From Provencibacterium sp. (lineage in GTDB: Bacteria; Bacillota; Clostridia; Oscillospirales; Ruminococcaceae), in the NCBI GenBank assembly GCA_022792175.1, contig JAAWAN010000022.1:186001-250000 (forward strand): a DNA stretch of 64,000 nucleotides. Direction: 5' to 3'. Positions 23,533 to 31,753 of the stretch are shown one piece after another; position 1 is the stretch's first letter; each line of letters starts with the position of its first letter. The notes under the pieces were generated by a model. The model did no database searches. It was not told the origin of the DNA and was given only the letters and a program-made list of their open reading frames with translations. The position numbers and the translations under genes were made by a program.

Positions 23533-26160
23533 ATGGCAGAGAAGAAAGCCCCGGAGGCTCCGAAGGTCGAAACGCAGGCGATGATCGACACCCTGGTAGC
23601 AAACGCGAACAAGGCGCTCGAAGCCTACATGCACATGACCCAGGAGCAGATTGACGAGATTGTGCATGCAATGGCGCTCGCCGGCCTTGACAACCACCAG
23701 CGGCTGGCCAAAATGGCGGTGGATGAGACCCACCGCGGCGTTTTCGAGGACAAGGTTATCAAAAACATCTTTGCGACCGAGTATATCTGGCATTCGATCA
23801 AGTATCAGAAGACGGTCGGCATCGTGGATGAAAACGACATGGAGGGCTATGTTGAGGTAGCCGAGCCGGTCGGCGTTGTCGCGGGCGTTACTCCCGTTAC
23901 CAATCCGACCTCGACGACCATGTTCAAATCCCTCATCTGCACCAAGACCCGCAACCCGGTTATCTTCGGCTTCCATCCTTCGGCGCAGAAGTGCTCGGTG
24001 GAGGCGGCCAAGGTGCTGCGGGATGCGGCGATTGCCCATGGTGCGCCGGAATACTGCATTCAGTGGATTGAGTTCCCCTCGATTGAGGCGACCAGCGCGC
24101 TGATGAACCATCCCGGCGTTTCGATGATTCTGGCCACCGGCGGCTCGGGCATGGTGCGCTCCGCCTATTCCTGCGGCAAGCCCGCCCTCGGCGTCGGCCC
24201 CGGCAACGTTCCTTGCTACATCAATAAGGATGTGGACGTTGCCCGCGCCTGCAACGACCTGATTCTTTCGAAGACCTTTGACAACGGCATGATCTGCGCC
24301 AGCGAGCAGGCGGCGATTGTCGATGAGGCCATCAGTGCCGAGTTCGAGAAGATTATGACCGGCTACGGCTGCTACTTCTTAAAGGGCGAAGAGATTAAAA
24401 AGGTCTCCGACTATGTAATCAGCGCCGAAAAGCAGTCGGTCAATCCGGTCGTCGTCGGCCAGCCGGCCTGGTGGATTGCCGAGCAGGCGGGCGTTAAGGT
24501 GCCGGCGGGCACCAAAATCCTGCTCGCCCGCCTCGAGGATGTCGGCCCCGAATACCCGCTCTCCCGCGAGAAGCTCTCCCCCGTGCTCGCCTACTTTATC
24601 GTGAAGGATGCAGAGGAAGGCTTCCGCATTGCCCGCAAGATGCTCGAGTTCGGCGGCCTCGGACACTCGGCAGTTATCCACTCGAACAATGTAGAACTCT
24701 ATAACCGTTATGGCGAGGAGATGAAGGTCGGGCGCATCATCGTTAACTCCCCCTCGAGCCAGGGCGCCATCGGTGATATCTACAACACCAATACCCCCTC
24801 GCTCACCCTCGGCTGCGGCTCCTTCGGCCACAACTCGACCACCTCGAACGTATCCTCCGTCAACCTCATCAACAAGAAGCGCATCGCCAAGAGGAGGGTC
24901 AATATGCAGTGGTTCAAGATTCCGCCGAAGATTTACTTTGAAAAGGACTCCATCCAGTATCTGGAGAAGATGCCGGATATCTCCCGCGCCTTCATCGTCA
25001 CCGACCCGACGATGGTCAAGCTCGGCAATGTGGATAAGATTCTCTACTATCTGCGCAAGCGCACCGAATACTGCCATGCCGAGATTTTCTCGGAGGTCGA
25101 GCCCGATCCCTCCAAGACGACGATTATGCGCGGCGTTGCAGCGATGAATCAGTTCCAGCCGGATGTTATCATCGCGCTCGGCGGCGGCTCGGCGATGGAT
25201 GCTGCAAAGGGCATGTGGCTGTTCTATGAGCATCCCGATACCGATTTTGATGGGCTGCGCCTCAAGTTTTTGGATATCCGCAAGCGCACCTACCACTTCC
25301 CGCACCTGGGCGAAAAGTGCCAGATGGTCTGCATCCCGACCACCTCCGGCACCGGCAGCGAGGTGACCTCCTTCTCGGTCATCACCGATAAGGAGAACGG
25401 CAACATTAAGTACCCGCTCGCCGACTACGAGCTCACTCCGGATGTGGCCATTATCGACCCGCAGTTCGTTATGTCGCTGCCCAAGAGCGCGACCTGCTTC
25501 ACCGGTCTGGATGTGCTGACCCATGCCATTGAGGCGTATGTCTCCATCCTCTCCTCCGATTATACCGACGGCCTCGCCATGCAGGCCATTGAGATGGTCT
25601 TCGAATACCTGCCGCGCGCCTACCACAACGGGGCGACCGACGAGGAGGCCAGAGAGAAGATGCACAACGCCTCCTGCATCGCCGGCATGGCCTTCACCAA
25701 CGCTTTCCTCGGCCTCAACCATTCGATGGCCCACAAGCTCGGCGGCGAGTACCATATCCCGCACGGACTGGCCAACGCCGTTCTGCTGCCCTGGGTGGTG
25801 GAGTATAACGGCGGCAAGCCCTCGAAGTTTGCTACCTGGCCGAAGTATGGCAAGTTTATCGCTGACCGCAAGTACCAGAAGATTGCCAAGCACCTGGGCC
25901 TTCGGGCCGATACGCCGGAAGAGGGCGTGCGCGCGCTGGCCGAGGCTATCCGCCGCCTGATGAAGGATATCGAGTGCCCGATGAGCATCGAGGCCTGCGG
26001 CGTCGATGAAAAGGTCTTCATGAGCGGGCTGGAGAAGCTCAGCTACCGCGCCTTTGAGGACCAGTGCACCACCGCCAACCCGCGCTATCCGCTCGTTACC
26101 GAGATTGAGGAGGTCTATAAGCAGGCCTTCTATGGCAACCGGGAAGGAAAGCGGCAGTAA
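23533..26160 (+). CDS. adhE: Bifunctional acetaldehyde-CoA/alcohol dehydrogenase
   Basis: This 875-residue fusion has an N-terminal CoA-acylating aldehyde dehydrogenase (about 1-440) and a C-terminal iron-dependent alcohol dehydrogenase (about 455-875). The aldehyde domain shows the catalytic cysteine in NGMICASEQ near residue 257 and VGPGNVPCYI for nucleotide binding. The alcohol domain shows ALGGGSAMDAAKG, PTTSGTGSEVTSF and the iron histidines in NHSMAHKLGGEYHIPHGLAN. Together they reduce acetyl-CoA to ethanol using two NADH. ATG at 23533 follows GGAAAGGAAGG; an earlier ATG at 23488 has no good ribosome site. A strong promoter, a Rex-like operator and an intrinsic terminator make this a self-contained unit. 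Confidence 0.97.
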   Translation: MAEKKAPEAPKVETQAMIDTLVANANKALEAYMHMTQEQIDEIVHAMALAGLDNHQRLAKMAVDETHRGVFEDKVIKNIFATEYIWHSIKYQKTVGIVDENDMEGYVEVAEPVGVVAGVTPVTNPTSTTMFKSLICTKTRNPVIFGFHPSAQKCSVEAAKVLRDAAIAHGAPEYCIQWIEFPSIEATSALMNHPGVSMILATGGSGMVRSAYSCGKPALGVGPGNVPCYINKDVDVARACNDLILSKTFDNGMICASEQAAIVDEAISAEFEKIMTGYGCYFLKGEEIKKVSDYVISAEKQSVNPVVVGQPAWWIAEQAGVKVPAGTKILLARLEDVGPEYPLSREKLSPVLAYFIVKDAEEGFRIARKMLEFGGLGHSAVIHSNNVELYNRYGEEMKVGRIIVNSPSSQGAIGDIYNTNTPSLTLGCGSFGHNSTTSNVSSVNLINKKRIAKRRVNMQWFKIPPKIYFEKDSIQYLEKMPDISRAFIVTDPTMVKLGNVDKILYYLRKRTEYCHAEIFSEVEPDPSKTTIMRGVAAMNQFQPDVIIALGGGSAMDAAKGMWLFYEHPDTDFDGLRLKFLDIRKRTYHFPHLGEKCQMVCIPTTSGTGSEVTSFSVITDKENGNIKYPLADYELTPDVAIIDPQFVMSLPKSATCFTGLDVLTHAIEAYVSILSSDYTDGLAMQAIEMVFEYLPRAYHNGATDEEAREKMHNASCIAGMAFTNAFLGLNHSMAHKLGGEYHIPHGLANAVLLPWVVEYNGGKPSKFATWPKYGKFIADRKYQKIAKHLGLRADTPEEGVRALAEAIRRLMKDIECPMSIEACGVDEKVFMSGLEKLSYRAFEDQCTTANPRYPLVTEIEEVYKQAFYGNREGKRQ

Positions 26161-26175
26161 GCCTCGCCTTCTCTC

Positions 26176-26224
26176 AAAAGCCTGCCCGCTGCAGGGGGAA
26201 AATCCCGCAGCGGGCAGGCTTTTT
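26176..26224 (+). terminator. Terminator of adhE
   Basis: AAAAGCCTGCCCGCTGC and GCAGCGGGCAGGCTTTTT pair over a 14-base loop, giving a GC-rich stem followed by T5. Confidence 0.9.
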
Positions 26225-26305
26225 GCAGAAGGATTTTTTCTGCTGATGGAATAGACAACCCTTTTGACCTAAAGCGGCGCTGATTGTTACAATCATTCCA
26301 AAAAC

Positions 26306-26370
26306 AGTGACAAAACAATTACAAAAATTTTAAAAAATACCTTGCAATTTTTTCCCAAATCCAGTATACT
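26306..26370 (+). promoter_or_regulatory. Promoter of the first secreted paralogue, with A-rich upstream element
   Basis: TTGCAA (26342-26347) and TATACT (26365-26370) are 17 bases apart, preceded by A/T-rich CAAAACAATTACAAAAATTT. The same arrangement recurs before the second paralogue at 27990-28055. Confidence 0.75.
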
Positions 26371-26442
26371 AATATTACAGGCAGACGGTTTGGGAGAGCC
26401 GGCTGTACAGTAAAATTCGTATGGGCAAGAGGAGGAAAAAAG

Positions 26443-27333
26443 ATGAAAAAAATTTTGGCAACTGTTTTAGCCGGGGTCATAGCACTCGGCATGGCATCGA
26501 TGGCGTTTGGCGCGCAGAAGCTCACTGTCACCAATCCGGGAGATACGACGGAAAATTATTTCACCATCAACGGCCTGCTGACGAGCAACGTAAACCGCTC
26601 GGAAATTAACGTAGAGGATTACTATCTTTATACCCAGAAGTCAGATGACATGATTTTCAAGTTCCAGGTAGGCAACAATGAGCGCCTGCGTGCGGATGTG
26701 ACGGACGGCAAAATTTCCGTCTCGGCCAGAAGAGAAACGGGCAACACCTATAAGATTACCGTAAAGCCGAAATTCGGCGTTCGCGATTTTGACCTGCAGA
26801 GCTGGAAGGTAGAGCTCGATGTCGGCAATAAGACCTACTTTATCAAGGGCAAGGGCGCTTATTCTGATACGCAGACAGTTAACTCCGGCGACCGGTTGTG
26901 GGTGCGCGATTCCAAAACTGGAGATGCCAGCGGAAACACCGGCTACATCTTTGAATTTGATGAGGTGCTGGATGAAGAAACCCGCCTTCGCTGCCACGAC
27001 TATGTGGATGTTTTCTTTAAGGGCAACTATGGCACCGACAAGGAGAACATGAGAGTCGTTACCGATGAGATTTCCGAGGTCTCCAAGTTCTTCGGCGATA
27101 TCGACCTGGATTTCTATGATTTTATCGGCACCCCGAAGTTTGCCACCAAGGTGAAGGTGGTTATCGACGCCGACCCGAACAGCGTTCTCTACAGCTACAA
27201 CAAGAAGACCGGCGACCTGACCCGCGTTGATGCCGACTATGAGTCGGACGGGTGGGCCTTTACCGCCAAGACGCTTGGCACCTATGTCCTCGCCGAAGAG
27301 GAGTATGATGCCGGCAACACGAAGGCGGAGTAA
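26443..27333 (+). CDS. Secreted protein of unknown function, paralogue of the gene at 28140
   Basis: The 296-residue protein has a clear signal peptide (MKKILATVLAGVIALGMASM, cut after about residue 24). The mature part looks all-beta and has no domain I can name. Shared blocks with the downstream paralogue include VRDFDLQSWKVELDV, KGKGAYSDTQTVN-GDRL, DEETRLRC-DYVDVFFKGNYG, TDKENMRVVTD and DFIGTPKFATKVKVVID, ending in GTYVLAEEEYDAGN. It stops at that point and lacks the cell-wall sorting tail of its paralogue, so it may be released. A strong ribosome site and a strong promoter suggest high expression. A structural or surface role is inference. Confidence 0.8.
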   Translation: MKKILATVLAGVIALGMASMAFGAQKLTVTNPGDTTENYFTINGLLTSNVNRSEINVEDYYLYTQKSDDMIFKFQVGNNERLRADVTDGKISVSARRETGNTYKITVKPKFGVRDFDLQSWKVELDVGNKTYFIKGKGAYSDTQTVNSGDRLWVRDSKTGDASGNTGYIFEFDEVLDEETRLRCHDYVDVFFKGNYGTDKENMRVVTDEISEVSKFFGDIDLDFYDFIGTPKFATKVKVVIDADPNSVLYSYNKKTGDLTRVDADYESDGWAFTAKTLGTYVLAEEEYDAGNTKAE

Positions 27334-27370
27334 AATCTGCTGCCGCATTTCCTTATAGACAAGTGTGCTG

Positions 27371-27401
27371 CTGTCCGGCTCTGTTTTGCAGGGCCGGACA
27401 G
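27371..27401 (+). terminator. Terminator after the first secreted paralogue
   Basis: CTGTCCGGC (27371-27379) pairs with GCCGGACAG (27393-27401) followed by TTTC. Confidence 0.65.
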
Positions 27402-27492
27402 TTTCAGTTGGGAAAAAGGCGAGCGGATGATAAGATATCTGGCTTCTCCGAAGATAACGGCTCCAAATAATAACGGATTTTTATATTTTTGA

Positions 27493-27521
27493 TTGCAACT
27501 CCCCTCTAAGTCTGCTACACT
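27493..27521 (+). promoter_or_regulatory. Promoter of the small coiled-coil gene
   Basis: TTGCAA (27493-27498) and TACACT (27516-27521) are 17 bases apart, placing the start of transcription about 15 bases before the ATG. Confidence 0.65.
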
Positions 27522-27544
27522 ATAAAACATGAGGAGGGATAAAG

Positions 27545-27925
27545 ATGGCGGTGGATAGAGAGATGCTTGAAGCGATAGGCCAGTTGATGGATACCAAATT
27601 AGAGCCGGTTTATCAGCGTATGGATTCTATGCAGAATGAAATGAAGACCATGCAGGGTGAAATGAAGACCATGCAGGGTGAAATTGCCGGGATAAAGCAA
27701 AAGCAGGAGGAGCAGATTCAATATGCGCGGGAGACCCGCATCCTTCTGGAGGATACAAACCGCAAAATTCAGACACTGGCAGAGGGACATGGTGATACCG
27801 TCTCCCGGCTGAGAAAGCTCGACTGCATGGAAAAAACGTTAAGCGATGTGAAATCGGATGTCGAGGTTATCAAAACGGTCGTCTCCTGGCACTCGGAGGA
27901 TATTCAGCAGCTGAAAAAGGCCTGA
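27545..27925 (+). CDS. Small coiled-coil protein of unknown function
   Basis: This 126-residue protein has no signal peptide and is almost wholly predicted helix. Residues 14-55 contain heptad-like repeats with a tandem unit MKTMQGE, seen as an 18-21 bp repeat in the DNA, and residues 80-126 continue with LRKLDCMEKTLSDVKSDVEVI, broken here only by charged positions. It resembles the generic coiled-coil proteins found across Clostridia and phages; no function is assignable. AGGAGGG precedes ATG 27545, and it has its own promoter, so it is not simply co-transcribed with the flanking secreted paralogues. Confidence 0.7.
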   Translation: MAVDREMLEAIGQLMDTKLEPVYQRMDSMQNEMKTMQGEMKTMQGEIAGIKQKQEEQIQYARETRILLEDTNRKIQTLAEGHGDTVSRLRKLDCMEKTLSDVKSDVEVIKTVVSWHSEDIQQLKKA

Positions 27926-27989
27926 AATCCCTCTTAGATCCCTTCTCTGAAAGCGTTGTTAACAGTCCGGTTAAAGCCCTCCTGAATCT

Positions 27990-28055
27990 GGTAACAAAAT
28001 AATTACAGAAAAATTTCAAAAACCCCTTGCATTTTCCGGAGAGATGGTTTATACT
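27990..28055 (+). promoter_or_regulatory. Promoter of the second secreted paralogue, with A-rich upstream element
   Basis: TTGCAT (28027-28032) and TATACT (28050-28055) are 17 bases apart, preceded by CAAAATAATTACAGAAAAATTT. About 65 bp match the promoter at 26306-26370, so the promoter was duplicated with the gene. Confidence 0.75.
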
Positions 28056-28139
28056 ATAGCCATGCTGAAGGAAAGGGAATGGAGAGTCCCTCCTGAAGCG
28101 GAAATAACGAAAGTTCATTCTAAGAGGAGGAAATTACCC

Positions 28140-29216
28140 ATGAAAAAGGTACTTGCAGCGGTTCTGGCCGCCGCTATGTCCCTGGGTGTTGCCGCGACTG
28201 CGTTTGCTGCTGAGACCATCACTGTAACCGCTCCGACCGGCACCAGCCTGGGTCAGTATGATTTCACCATCGATCAGACTCTGGACTCTCTGAGCAACAA
28301 GTCTGAGATCAAGGTTGACGAGGACAGGAGAATTTACACCTACGACGACGCTGAGTGGAAATTCCTGTTCTATGTTTCCAACAAGGACGTTAAGGTTCGC
28401 GCCGACGTTGGGGATGGCAAGATTGCTGTTAACACCAAGCGCGTAAGCGACACTGCCTATGCTGTAACCGTTAAGGCGAAGTGGGGCGTTCGCGACTTCA
28501 AGAACGACTACGACTGGACTGTTGAGCTTGATGTCAACGACAACAAGAACAAAAACAACGCGACTATCCTTCTGAAGGGCAAGGGCGGCTACTCTGACAC
28601 CCAGATCGTCAACCCCGGCGACCGTCTGACTGTCAGCAAGAGCGAGCACGACAGCATCACTGGCAAGGATGGCGCGATCTTCGACTTCAGCGAGATCATC
28701 GACGAAGAAGCCCGCATCCGCTGCAACCCCTATGTTGACGTTTACTTCAAGGGCAACTACGGCACCGACAAGGAGAACATGAGAGTCGTTACCGACAATA
28801 TCGACGAAGTTGAGAAATACTTTGACGATACTGACGTTGACTACTATGATTTCGTCGGCACCCCGAAGTTCGCCACCAAGGTTAAGGTTCTCATCGATGG
28901 CGACCCGAATGCCTACCTCTACGAGTACAACAAGAGCACCGGCGATCTGACCAAGGTCGACGCTGAGTACACCTCTGACGGCTGGTCCTTCACCACCAAG
29001 ACTCTCGGTACCTACGTCCTCACTGAGGAAGAGTACGACGAGGGCAACGTGGACAAGGAAGACGTTGACAACACCACCAAGGAGCCCGTCTCCACCCCCG
29101 ACGAGAAGACCAACCCTGGCACCGGCGCTAACGACATGGTCGGCGTTGCTGCTGCTCTCGCGGTTGTTTCTCTCGTAGCTGCTGGCGCTGTTGCTTTCAA
29201 GAAGGCTTCCAAGTAA
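28140..29216 (+). CDS. Secreted, probably wall-anchored protein of unknown function
   Basis: This 358-residue protein has a signal peptide (MKKVLAAVLAAAMSLGVAAT, cut near residue 25), an all-beta mature region matching the gene at 26443, an acidic Thr/Glu linker near residues 300-322, and a C-terminal signal: NPGTG, a hydrophobic helix, then KKASK. That tail fits sortase anchoring of the NPxTG style common in Oscillospirales; no sortase gene is in the window. The codons are strikingly uniform (GAC, AAC, GTT, GCT), unlike the paralogue, and the ribosome site AGAGGAGGAAA is strong, both signs of very high expression. The frame start used is the ATG at 28140. Confidence 0.82.
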   Translation: MKKVLAAVLAAAMSLGVAATAFAAETITVTAPTGTSLGQYDFTIDQTLDSLSNKSEIKVDEDRRIYTYDDAEWKFLFYVSNKDVKVRADVGDGKIAVNTKRVSDTAYAVTVKAKWGVRDFKNDYDWTVELDVNDNKNKNNATILLKGKGGYSDTQIVNPGDRLTVSKSEHDSITGKDGAIFDFSEIIDEEARIRCNPYVDVYFKGNYGTDKENMRVVTDNIDEVEKYFDDTDVDYYDFVGTPKFATKVKVLIDGDPNAYLYEYNKSTGDLTKVDAEYTSDGWSFTTKTLGTYVLTEEEYDEGNVDKEDVDNTTKEPVSTPDEKTNPGTGANDMVGVAAALAVVSLVAAGAVAFKKASK

Positions 29217-29250
29217 GCTTATTTTGAGCAATTGTTAAGGCTCTAAAAAT

Positions 29251-29282
29251 CCCCCAACCTTCTCTCCAGGGTTGGGGGTTTC
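29251..29282 (+). terminator. Terminator of the wall-anchored protein gene
   Basis: CCCCCAACC (29251-29259) pairs with GGTTGGGGG (29270-29278), preceded by A5 and followed by TTTCTTTTT. Confidence 0.85.
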
Positions 29283-29313
29283 TTTTTGCCTTTTTCCGCT
29301 TTGCAGAAACCGG

Positions 29314-29425
29314 AAAAAGGCGGTTTCGCCCGCGATAGGCGGGCGAAATTGGACTTTAGCGGAGTCAAAAGCCGTTTTTCAGAAAGGGCTGCTGCAAAAT
29401 GCTCGCGTTTTGCAGCAGCCCCTTT
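29314..29425. repeat. Composite intergenic repeat, copy B (two hairpins)
   Basis: This is the second copy of the element at 16516-16626, about 112 bp with most positions identical. The first hairpin is perfect here (TTTCGCCCGC with GCGGGCGAAA), the spacer has GGAGTCAAAAGCCG, and the second hairpin (29383-29425) has stem TGCTGCAAAA with TTTTGCAGCA inside AAAGGG/CCCTTT. Confidence 0.75.
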
Positions 29426-29506
29426 GCTATGCACCAAAAGGAGGGGAGACTCATAAAATAAAATTGGAGAGCGGATAGAGAAAAAGCCGGCACAGGCTGC
29501 CGCTCC

Positions 29507-29572
29507 CTATGGCGGCCTTTCTGCCGCCATAGTTATTATACCTGCCCGGCCGCCGTTTGACGGCCGGGCAGG
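29507..29572 (-). terminator. Tandem hairpins after the glycosyltransferase gene
   Basis: CCTGCCCGGCCG (29541-29552) pairs with CGGCCGGGCAGG (29561-29572), and CTATGGCGGC (29507-29516) with GCCGCCATAG (29523-29532). The first lies 14 bases after the minus-strand glycosyltransferase stop. T-runs are poor, so pausing or mRNA protection is also possible. Confidence 0.55.
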
Positions 29573-29585
29573 AGGCTGATTGGCG

Positions 29586-30347
29586 CTAGTGACCAAATTT
29601 GCGCAGGCCGTGGTAGGCATAAAAGGCCATATACCGGCAGGCGGGGAGCAGGCCCAGCCGCTGGCTGCGGCGATAGACCAGCCAGCGGTTTTTGGCGGCG
29701 ATCAGCTTATTCTCGCTGCGCCCCCCCAGCCGGTAAAAAACGAGCGGGGAATTTAATCCGGTCGTTCGGCAGCCCCTGTGCAGCAGATTCAGCCAGAACT
29801 CATAGTCCTCATGGAAATAGTCGCCGTTCATCCGCAGGCCGCGAAGGCTGCTCGCCCGCAGCAAAACGGTGGAAAGCCCGATAAAATTCTGCTTGAGTAA
29901 ATCCTGATAGCTGGCTGCCGGCGGCACATGATAGGTTTTCCCGAGCGGGTTGCCGGCGCTGTCAATCAGTGCATAGGCCGTGTAGCACAGGTCCGCCCCG
30001 GTGCGGTCGATCTGGGCAAGCTGGCGGGCCAGCTTGTCCCGCACCCAGATGTCGTCCGCATCCAGAAAAGCAATAAAGGGGCTGCGCGCCAGGTCGAGCC
30101 CACGGTTGCGCGTTCCGGCGACCCCCAGATTCTGCTCGTTTTGCAGAATTTCCAGCCGGCTGTCTTCCCCGGCCGCCGCTGCCGCCCGCTCGAGCGTCTG
30201 ATCGGCAGAGCCGTCATCGATGAGCAGCACATGAATATCCCGAACCGTCTGGTTGAGCACCGAGTGCAGGGTCTGTTCAATCGTTTTTTCGCAGTTATAG
30301 GCGGGTATGATAACCGTACATACCGGCGCGCCGGAATAGGGAAGCAT
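29586..30347 (-). CDS. Family 2 glycosyltransferase
   Basis: The 253-residue protein is a GT-A fold family 2 transferase. Motifs include VIIPAYNCEKTIEQTLHSVL near residue 12, VLLIDDGSADQT near residue 35 and FLDADDIW near residue 92, with the DxD metal-binding aspartates. A HEDYEFWL segment near residue 175 supplies the usual catalytic acid region. There are no membrane helices. Such enzymes add sugars to surface polysaccharides, wall polymers or glycoproteins. It is a lone gene with its own promoter and a hairpin-containing leader. Its place beside the abundant wall-anchored protein is suggestive but not evidence of a link. Confidence 0.9.
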   Translation of the reverse strand: MLPYSGAPVCTVIIPAYNCEKTIEQTLHSVLNQTVRDIHVLLIDDGSADQTLERAAAAAGEDSRLEILQNEQNLGVAGTRNRGLDLARSPFIAFLDADDIWVRDKLARQLAQIDRTGADLCYTAYALIDSAGNPLGKTYHVPPAASYQDLLKQNFIGLSTVLLRASSLRGLRMNGDYFHEDYEFWLNLLHRGCRTTGLNSPLVFYRLGGRSENKLIAAKNRWLVYRRSQRLGLLPACRYMAFYAYHGLRKFGH

Positions 30348-30401
30348 GGCTCTCCATCTCCTTTGTGTTTCTGTCTGCCCGGGGGGACAGGATAGCTGAA
30401 C

Positions 30402-30489
30402 TTCTCCCCAAAGGCAGAAAGCCGCCTTTGGGGAGAAACCGCGGGGTAAGGGCTGATCTTATTATAATGCCTGACGGCCAAAGCTGCAA
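30402..30489 (-). promoter_or_regulatory. Glycosyltransferase promoter and leader hairpin
   Basis: TTGCAG (30484-30489) and TATAAT (30461-30466) are 17 bases apart on the minus strand, leaving a leader of about 107 bases. In it, TTCTCCCCAAAGGC (30402-30415) and GCCTTTGGGGAGAA (30424-30437) form a perfect 14-bp stem. It has no T-run, so it is not a plain terminator. Confidence 0.6.
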
Positions 30490-30714
30490 GCCTTGAAGGC
30501 TTTTGTCTGCGAGAGATGCAGCTTTGGCCGGATTGCGAATGGCCTCTTTTTCTTTCGGAGCAACAGTGCTGCAGGAAAAGAAGAGGGCAGCCAAAGAAAG
30601 CCAGAGAGGGCTTTAAGGCCCGCCTTTATGAAGCGGCGGGAGTTAAAGCCTGTATGGGGCTGAAAAACATTTCCGGCCGGCCCAAATTCTGGGAAAGAGG
30701 CACATCGGTTTAGC

Positions 30715-30755
30715 AAAGGGGTGTAAAAAACGCTCTGGCGTTTTTACACCCCTTT
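30715..30755. repeat. Palindrome-family element in a divergent gap
   Basis: AAAGGGGTGTAAAAAACGC (30715-30733) pairs with GCGTTTTTACACCCCTTT (30738-30755), with one bulged base. The pattern matches the hairpins at 16585, 19964, 29383 and 32838, but here both neighbouring genes point away, so terminating a neighbour is not its role. Confidence 0.7.
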
Positions 30756-30816
30756 AGTATGCTCCAAAAAGCGCGGCTTGATTTTTCCGGCCGGCTGCTG
30801 CGGTATTTATTACCAC

Positions 30817-30845
30817 TTGCAAAACAGCCGGTTTTCGGGTAGCAT
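30817..30845 (+). promoter_or_regulatory. Promoter of the S1 protease gene
   Basis: TTGCAA (30817-30822) and TAGCAT (30840-30845) are 17 bases apart, about 57 bases before the first start codon. Confidence 0.55.
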
Positions 30846-30901
30846 GAAAGAAAAGGCTGCTGTTAAAAGTGTCCAGGGCAGCCTGAATAAACCGGAAAGG
30901 A

Positions 30902-31753
30902 ATGCTTTCTCTCATGCGCAGATGCCGCCTTTTTCTGCTGGCCGCAGGGCTTCTGGCTCTGTTGGCCGCTCCCGTTCGTGCCGCCTGCCTCCCGCTTCTT
31001 TCGGACGGGCAGATGAGCAGCCTGTCCGCTTCCGAGGACCCCACCCTGTTTGGGCTGGATGACCGGCAGGAGGCAGCCGACAGTACCCGGCTGCCATACA
31101 GCGCGGTCTGCAAGCTGCTGATTACCTACCAAAACGGAACGCACGGCGAGGGCACCGGTTTTATCTATGGAGAGAATGTATTGGCGACGGCGGGCCATGT
31201 TCTCTATGATGAGAGCGGGGAGCGCGGCGGTACGCCGCTGAAAATCGAAATTATCCCGGGAGCAAAGGAGGAGCAGCGTCCCTTTGGCTCCTATCTGGCG
31301 GTCCCCGGGGAAAACAGCTGCTTTTATACACCGGAGCGCTGGCGCACCCGGCGGGACTGGCGGTATGACTACGGGGTCATCGCCCTGCAGACTGCCTTTT
31401 CCCCGGAGGCGGGCATGCTCGATCTGGGGCACTATGAGGACTACAGCGAAGAGGCCTTAAAGAACACAAAGCTCTCTATTTTGGGCTATGACGCCGGCTC
31501 CTTCTCTCCTCTTCTGGCGCAGGGGAACGTTCAGCAGGTGCGCCCGTTCGACCTGCTTTATCAAATCGGCATCCTGCCCGGCCAGAGCGGGGCGCCGGTA
31601 GTGGATGCGGACAACCAGGTGGTCGCCATTCAGAACTATGGCGTCAGCCTGAATGATGGCGAACGCGCCCTGCGCTGGAATTCCGGCGCGCGGCTGAATA
31701 AAACGGCCTACCGCTTTTTAAGCAGCTGCCGCAGCCAAAGCGCCCTTTCATAG
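30902..31753 (+). CDS. Secreted trypsin-like serine protease (S1B, V8-like)
   Basis: This 283-residue protein has a signal peptide (about residues 1-28, with an RRCR n-region and ending PVRAAC) and an S1 protease domain. The catalytic triad is visible as His in VLATAGHVLYD near residue 100, Asp in RYDYGVIAL near residue 160, and Ser in LPGQSGAPVVD near residue 229. The early SAVCKLLITYQNGTHGEGTGF strand fits the V8/exfoliative group, which cut after acidic residues. ATG 30902 is used; ATG 30914 is better spaced from GGAAAGGA. The stop region overlaps the stop of the convergent M42-like gene by 6 bp. Confidence 0.88.
   Translation: MLSLMRRCRLFLLAAGLLALLAAPVRAACLPLLSDGQMSSLSASEDPTLFGLDDRQEAADSTRLPYSAVCKLLITYQNGTHGEGTGFIYGENVLATAGHVLYDESGERGGTPLKIEIIPGAKEEQRPFGSYLAVPGENSCFYTPERWRTRRDWRYDYGVIALQTAFSPEAGMLDLGHYEDYSEEALKNTKLSILGYDAGSFSPLLAQGNVQQVRPFDLLYQIGILPGQSGAPVVDADNQVVAIQNYGVSLNDGERALRWNSGARLNKTAYRFLSSCRSQSALS

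Larger units (their letters stand above)
29217..29585. other. Convergent intergenic region with repeats
   Basis: This 369-bp region between the wall-anchored protein and the glycosyltransferase holds the plus-strand terminator, composite repeat B and two further hairpins. No gene is visible. Confidence 0.6.
30348..30901. other. Divergent intergenic region between glycosyltransferase and protease
   Basis: This 554-bp gap has the glycosyltransferase promoter and leader hairpin, the palindrome-family element at 30715-30755 and the protease promoter. No convincing gene; short open frames have no family features. Confidence 0.6.

Noticed and set aside
24379-25893. Minus-strand open frame of about 504 codons
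   Set aside because: It is antisense to adhE, low in hydrophobic order and without any recognisable motif.
30462-30716. Small gene in the gap before the S1 protease
   Set aside because: Short frames on both strands have no ribosome site or family features and cover the glycosyltransferase promoter.
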